This document shows, one piece after another, positions 45,486 to 51,618 of a stretch of 51,618 nt of DNA. A program made the position numbers and the translations under genes. The stretch comes from Acanthaster planci (Eukaryota; Echinodermata; Asteroidea; Valvatida; Acanthasteridae), in the NCBI RefSeq assembly GCF_001949145.1, contig NW_019091555.1, positions 160,164-211,781 of the forward strand, written 5' to 3'. The notes beneath the pieces are model-generated. The model ran no database searches, was not told the origin of the DNA, and was given only the letters and a program-made list of their open reading frames with translations. Each line of letters starts with the position of its first letter. Within the stretch, counting starts at the first letter, position 1.

Positions 45486-45874
45486 TCATTTTTGTCCTGT
45501 GCATTATCAGTGTATATAATGTATTATAGTTGTCAGTGTCAAAACACTGACTTGGAAAATTAAGTATCTGTACATAATTTAAAGTATGATTTAAAGCAAA
45601 AAACTGACCTCTGAATTTTTAATTAAACAATTTTTCCAACTGTTTTTTAAAAACAGGAAGAGAATTTTTTTTTATGTAAAAGGCTGATTGGATCAACATG
45701 TGCTTGAGACTATTACCTGGTTGCCATGGTGACGTCATCTAATACAAACATTTGCAATCTTTGTGGAACCCCCACCCGCCGTAAAATTTTTGGGGAAAAA
45801 TATTTTTCAGGGAAATCATATTTTTTGGTTTCGTCCCCCCTCCCTAGCCCCACCTACAAAAGAACAACTTTGTT

Positions 45875-45880
45875 AATAAA
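45875..45880 (+). promoter_or_regulatory. Candidate poly(A) signal 2
   Basis: AATAAA, directly followed by an overlapping ATAAA and then the GT-rich tgtggttgtgtac, a good downstream element. It would give a 3' UTR of about 1.2 kb. Confidence 0.4.
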
Positions 45881-47007
45881 ATAAAATTGTGGTTGTGTAC
45901 TTTTGCGCGTTAAGTAAAAAGTGACAACTTTGCGTACAGACGGTTGTATGTCTTACGTCCCCCCCAAAAAAAGGAGTTGTACAATGCCTTTACAATGGTT
46001 TCCATTCACACCTTTGCCAATTCGCACTGTAGTTCTTTAAGGCACGAGAACATCTCACAAATCTTGGAGAGTTTTTCTCCTTTAAACTCCGTGTAAACGT
46101 GTGTGAAATGGTTTTTATGTACGTCTCGTGGGATTAGTACCTGTACAAAAATACTCCATTGTTGGCATTGTTCATGCGACTGAGATTTTACAATGTTGGA
46201 TGATGAGGTTGATGATAAACTAGCAGACGGCAGGCCTAACATGAGTGAATTTGTGCTGGTCTCCATTTAAAAGGGATTATTACTAGCACATTTTGGTTTG
46301 GTCATGTTGCCAGCGACAATTCCACCGAAAACAATTCTATACATTAACATTTTTATTGCGTGTTTAGCATAGAATGTGCATACACTTCATAGATTTCAGC
46401 CAAAGAGAATTGTTTTGGCGGTCACTACCAGAATTATATATGTAAATTGATATATTTTTTGAGCATGTTGTGTGGTATAGATGGCAAGTCCGGGAGGTTC
46501 TTCGGCTGCTGGAGGAGAGCTTGACTGTGTTCTTGTCTCCTCTCTCGAAGGTGTATGCCTCATTTCTTACCCACCGATTCTTCATCCATATTTTTTGCAA
46601 CGGGACAAGTTTTAAGAAACCATTAAGATGCCTTTCTCTCTGCTGTAGGCATGAGTTATTTTTTTTTTTTTCTGTTCTCAGCATCCAGTTTTCACTGGAT
46701 GACCGAATTAAGTAGCTGTCGACTTAGCTACGTCTTGCTAAGTTGTACACTGTCATGTTTAAGATATTTTTGTCAAAGGAGGAGACACCTTTAGGGGTGA
46801 TTGTCAACAGCTATAGGAAATTTTAATTGGTGTAATGATAAGAATTGTAGGTTTTTTATGTTAAGAGGGGATTTTGGGTCTTTTTTTTGTGAGGTGTGTG
46901 TGGGATTTCAAACAAAACCACCGACAGTATTTCGCCTGTATATATTACCATAAACAAAATTCATGCATTTGTATAATTGTCCTCTAGAAAATATTCTTGT
47001 GAAGAAC

Positions 47008-47044
47008 AAAAAAAAAAGAAAAGAAAAAGAAAAGAAAAAAAAAA
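47008..47044. repeat. A/AAAAG-rich simple repeat
   Basis: Polypurine tract of A runs with regularly spaced G (AAAAG-type). Confidence 0.8.
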
Positions 47045-47730
47045 CTAGAGTTTTGTGTGTATATGTTGTGGAGCTGGTCTCCAGTATTTAACATGGTCAC
47101 TGAGGATGTGAAAAACACAGAAATCTGGAGGAAAAAAAATGGGTGTCAGCAGCATTTTTTTGGTGTATGTTTGTAGTTTGTGTTGTACAAAGAAAATTGT
47201 GTCGGTGTTTTCCAATCATTGAAATGATTGCTTTGAAGTGCTTTCTTGTCTAACGAGGGTTATACAAATTAATATATAAATATATATTACAATTACCTGG
47301 TGTTGGTAGTCGATCTTTTTAAAATTAACTTATGAGCAATGTTTTGTGGGCTGTATGTAAGATGTATTTCACATAGGATAGATTCTTTTTTCCTTGAGTC
47401 ATTTTTTGACACGGTCACATTTTATGCAGCCAATCTTATTCCTGATCTTTTTATTTTTATACTGGCATGCCCTGGAACTTAACAGTGTTTCATGAAACAG
47501 TCAAAGCTTGATGGAAGTGAGCAGGATTACCCATTTGTGGGCTGGCTGTTTGATGTTTGCTCTCCATGTGATGAAAATTGAAACAGCTGTAATGTTCAAC
47601 CTTGCACATTTCAGTGCCTGCAAAATCTCTGGTATACTTGGATGTCATGTTTTTACAAATGATGAAACAAATCATATAGGGAAACTGCCTAGGTGCTTAT
47701 GAGTGATTAGAAAGATAAACAAACAAATCT

Positions 47731-47805
47731 ACTTGAGCGGGATTTGAACCTGCGGCTTCTGGAACACCTTACCAGTGCTCTACCAACCGAGCTACCCAGC
47801 CCTAT
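47731..47805 (-). mobile_element. tRNA-derived SINE head / tRNA pseudogene
   Basis: On the minus strand the sequence reads GGGCTGGGTAGCTCGGTTGG, TAGAGCACTGG, and later GGTTCAAATCC. These are good matches to the RNA polymerase III A box (TAGCTCGGTTGG) and B box (GGTTCAAATCC). It does not fold as a working tRNA: the acceptor ends do not pair, the T stem has an A-C mismatch, and the anticodon arm closes with only four good pairs around a nine-base loop lacking U33 in the expected place. This is typical of a tRNA-derived SINE head. The tail and the limits of the full element are unclear. Confidence 0.7.
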
Positions 47806-50800
47806 GTTGGTGGCTCTTCCCATTTGTCAATATCTCTGTTGGGGGGCGCTAGCCAGAAGCCATTAAACCTGAAACACCATGTAGCCAGGGATCACACCCC
47901 AGTTACACAATGCAAACGAAATAGAGTAGAGCCCTTTCCACTATCCCAGGCCATGAATGAGGAAGGGAAAAGTGGCTTTGGGTTGGCACAGAGTGTACAG
48001 ACTGGTTGGCCAAGGCACATTGTATCACACATTATATATGGTCTTTAACAGAACAAAATAGAACAGACCAGTGGAAGTTTTACCCACTACACTTCTTTGA
48101 AAGCTTAGCATATTACATGGAAAGATGCTCAGCACTATTAAAGATTATAAACTCAGAATTTGAAGTCTAAGCTCCCTCAAGTCACTGAGACTTCACATGG
48201 AGTTAAGCTCAGCATCAGTTGAACACTTTGTGTAACCTGAGTACCACATTTTTGTCACTTACGATGTTCAGTGTTAAACGAATGCACACTAAACTAGGAC
48301 GTGTGGATAGTTTTTATTGTGTCAGTACCAAGTTACGTGCGTTTTGGTCTCACTGCAATCTTTTATTATTTCTTGTACTGATTTGGCCGCATTTCTTCCA
48401 TTCAAAAATCCTGTTGGATTTTTTAATCTCGTTCCCACCTATTCTTCATCCCACCGCTAACGACCAAGGAACTCATCGTCAGAGAAGCAATTTTTCTTCT
48501 TGTGAAGCGTTGTATTTACGTCTCGATTATTAAAGTAAAGCCCCTGGTTGTCATATGTGTTTCTATTTCAGTGCTGTGTAATATATTATGAGTATTATAC
48601 AAAGTAGGCACTGTGTTGTCATGTCCAGGATACAATAAAGCAAAATAGAAAAAAAAAAGTTTCATGTGCACATGTGAGCCAGATGCGTTTTTCATTCTTC
48701 TCTGATGTTGTTCAAAACACTTCAGTTTTTCAGTCCTGCAGTATTTTTTTTTTAAAGAGGCAGTTGTACCCAAGTCAGATGTCTTTCCTCCAGCAAAAAT
48801 CTAACTAGAATTGAACCCAGTTGATTTATTTCACATATGATTTATTTCACATAATGTTCTTGTTGAGCCCTTCTGTTACTCCGTTGGGGCTATAAAACTT
48901 GCGTGGAAGTCTTGCTAGTGGTGTTCTCAAGATGGCATTTTTTTTTTAAATTTGGGGCTATGGGTCAAAGGTTAAGACCAATCTGGCCAATGCACAAATG
49001 GTCTTGTCCCATCTGCAGGACATGAGTTACAGTTGGTAAATTGTCCTGGAACCAAAAAAAAGGGTAGCTTGAGTATTAACCTTGATCATATGCACACAAA
49101 ATTGGGTTACAGATTAGAAGCGTGTTGCAAGCATTCAACTGTTAGTCACGCATTTTGATAGCCTGCTTAGTGGAACGCCCCCAAGCCTAAATCAATTGGA
49201 TGGCAAAGGCTTCAACTTTTTTTTCTGAATTTTTGTTCACAGAACCAAATAGCTCTGATGAAATTGAGGTTTGGAAGATTGGCTGGCCAGTTGCTTGTAT
49301 TGACGCAACACTCTCCATTTTGCTTTGCAGCTGCGCCCTAGTTAAACAGAATAGTTTGTGTTTTTGTAATAGTGCAGATGCTGGAGTAAAAATTGGGGCA
49401 ATTTTGTGTACAAAATAAAAAAAGGAAAGAAAAAGCTTTTGCTTGCTCAGGAAACAAACTCTACCGGTATGAATCTACTTTTGTGGGAACCTCAGTTGAC
49501 CTTAACAAGGCACCATATCAAAGTTCAGTGGGATTAAAGTTTTCTCCAGAATAATGCTTGTAACTATTTAATGGATAGGTCAACTCTAGGCTTCAACTTT
49601 AGTGACGTTTGCCTCTCACCAATTGCCATCTCCAGGTTTGGGCTCAAAATAGCATTAAAGTGGACTTATCAAGAAAGTGCACGACACTTTTATACTGGTG
49701 TCTCTTGTCTTGATACGGAATTTACAACATGACTATGAACAGCTATTTTAAAAATGTTTAAGTTCACACTTGCATTTTTCCACATCCACAGGAATTTTTT
49801 AAAAAATTTTATTTCATTTTTGGGGGGAACTCAATGACAGTGGAACTCCACATTCCTGAGGGAGTACAGAGCACAAAAGGAAAATGTGAGGTCACTTTGG
49901 CGAATCAGGAAATAAATATATAAAGAATGAATGTGCCTTTACGAGGAGTCTTGATTAAGAGAAAACGTGGTCACGCCTGAACCACGAGCTAACAATTGAA
50001 CAGGTGACAAAAACTGTTACCCTAATCACCCTCAGCTGCTATTCCTGACCGGCTGTTCTGAAATTAACCTTTTCTGGAAGCGGTTGACTCTAAAAAAAAA
50101 AAAAAAAAGGCCGGGGGGAGGGGGAGAGTAAAAACCCTGACTCTAAGGTGTCACATGATACACTCCACACACAATTGGTACATAAAAGGTACAAGTTTAT
50201 TTCCTGATCTGACGTAAACGTCCTGACTATTCCACAGAATAGGAAGAACGGCTTATGCCTTCCCCCGTAGAATGGTATCCACGGTTACCGCTCTTACGTG
50301 ATGCCACGGCCAGCATCTTTGTGTGAGAGAGCCCCCTGTCTCTCATTTTTTTTTTCCCTCTTCAGTTCTGATTGTGAGATTTAACAGGAAGGCTTACTTG
50401 GTAATTGAAGACGGCAGGCACTAAATGGAAACGATTCATCGGTGCGGGACGAACTGGGAGAGGCGCCAGCAAATAATGCGCGTTTTATATATGCATGTAT
50501 ATATAAACCCATTGGAAATATGAACGCATCCAAATATACCGACACACTTCTATTCTCGCCGTTTTGTCGGAGGAATCTATCTTCAAACCGCAAAAACGTC
50601 ACGGCCAGAACATTTCCTTCTGCAGTGCCATTGTGGCTCTCCTGTTAGAATGTAATTTGGGAAGATCTTTTGTCACTGAAGAATAACTGTGATGTATATA
50701 TTTTTATTCAGTGAAGAGTCAGATGGAGTACCCTTTTCAAGGATGACTTTTTCTGTTAGCGGAACTTCTTTCAATATCAAGTTCCACGACTCGATTTATG

Positions 50801-51596
50801 ATAACTGATTTGGGGGAAAAAAACAAACAAACTGTGTGTGTTTCCGTGAGAAAACTACCCTAATTATTTGGACACAATAGAAGATAAAGCATTTGAACAA
50901 CTGTTTCAGTATTTTCACTGCTTTGCTAAATTTACTTCTGGAAAATTATATTTTCAAATGCAGAAATCAGTAAGTTTCCAAGAATGTGACAACCAATCCA
51001 TACTACTTTTTGATCCAGCCAAGAACCAGTTTACAATTTGAAGTTCAAATGTGATATCAAGGTTCTGGCATGAATGAACGTTTTCTTCAAAAACTGACAC
51101 CAACAGACTAAACAAAACAAAACAGAACAAAAGTAAACGAGACAAACCAACAAACACCACAGTGCATCACTGACATATGCTGTGATCAATCAATTCAAAA
51201 AATAAGCATAACAAGCCAGACGAGATTGATGGGGATACCACCAATGACCCTCTCAATACAGGACAGCGCAGTGCTAGTGGCACAAGACAAGGGCTTGAGG
51301 CTGGAAGGGGAGGGGGAAGGCTGGTGTGGAGGGTACATATGAGCATATGGACAAGTCCAACATTCCAGGCCCCTGGGTGGGGGGTGTCTGGGGGCACGTG
51401 CTCCCACAAATTCCCAGTGTCCCCTAAGGTGCCCCCCATGAATAAAAAAAAACTGATCCATGGATATTGAACAAAGCTTTCCCTCCAAAAAACACCACTG
51501 AAATCTGGTGCTCCCCGTAAGATGATGGTGCCCCCTTATGCCCCTAACTAGTAAAATCCTAGCTACATGTACACCACTGCCTGGGTTCCCTTACAG

Positions 51597-51615
51597 ACAC
51601 ACACACACACACACA
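51597..51615. repeat. (AC)n microsatellite at the window end
   Basis: An uninterrupted AC dinucleotide run almost to the last base of the window; its true length may extend beyond. Confidence 0.9.
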
Positions 51616-51618
51616 AGT

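Larger units (their letters stand above)
45886..51596. other. Downstream flank without a gene
   Basis: AT-rich DNA with many homopolymer T/A tracts. It contains the tRNA-derived element at 47731-47805, an A/AAAAG tract, a 17-bp direct repeat (GATTTATTTCACATA) near 48823-48855, and an AATAAA followed by genomic A-rich sequence near 48634-48658 that may be a retroposed tail. No ORF shows a recognisable protein. Confidence 0.55.

Noticed and set aside
47731-47805. Functional tRNA gene
   Set aside because: Acceptor ends do not pair, the T stem is mismatched and the anticodon arm is irregular. It is better explained as a tRNA-derived repeat.
48634-48658. AATAAA plus A run as the end of another gene
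   Set aside because: No coding sequence precedes it on the plus strand other than the distant receptor gene. The A-rich tail is genomic and may be a retroposed end.
51195-51488. 97-codon minus-strand ORF near the window end
   Set aside because: Pro/Ser-rich translation of a sequence with repeated GGGGGCACC words; probably repeat-derived, with no protein family seen.

Overview
This is eukaryotic, metazoan genomic DNA. It is AT-rich, with GC-rich exons, canonical GT-AG introns of 3 to 15 kb, polyadenylation signals, a tRNA-derived SINE and several non-autonomous DNA transposons. Only one protein-coding gene can be supported: a plus-strand nuclear receptor of the NR6A group (germ cell nuclear factor / insect HR4 type). 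Four exons carry its coding sequence at 20571-21516, 36591-36643, 40071-40914 and 44468-44679. The splice phases agree at every junction and join into a 677-codon reading frame from ATG 20592 to TGA 44677-44679. The zinc-finger domain resembles the invertebrate HR4-like branch more than vertebrate GCNF. Together with the frequent palindromic TACATGTA-type motifs, this suggests a marine invertebrate such as an echinoderm, lancelet or lophotrochozoan. That placement is an inference and the species is not determined. Layout: 1-20,570 has no recognisable coding exon and probably holds upstream regulatory DNA and 5' untranslated exons. Within it are a compact promoter-like cluster near 6.06-6.29 kb, a GC/CpG-rich block at about 12.2-13.65 kb that includes a strong donor at 12559/12560, and a second CpG-containing block at about 16.0-17.3 kb. 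The same stretch carries several foldback/MITE-like elements and short tandem repeats. 20,571-44,679 is the receptor gene, with introns of 15,074, 3,427 and 3,553 bp. 44,680 to about 45.5 or 45.9 kb is the probable 3' UTR with two candidate poly(A) signals. 45.9-51.6 kb shows no gene, only a SINE remnant, simple repeats and AT-rich sequence. Functionally the window is a single transcription-factor locus. The protein has a Pro/Ser-rich N-terminus, a two-zinc-finger DNA-binding domain whose C-terminal extension is encoded by a 53-nt microexon, a long basic then Ser/Asn-rich hinge, and a ligand-binding-type domain without a classical AF-2 helix. I found no evidence of a novel multi-gene system. 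The most interesting observations are the Cys substitution at the normally Gly position of the first zinc finger, the microexon behind a 15 kb intron, and well-formed MITEs with target-site duplications, one of which lies about 220 bp upstream of the start codon.
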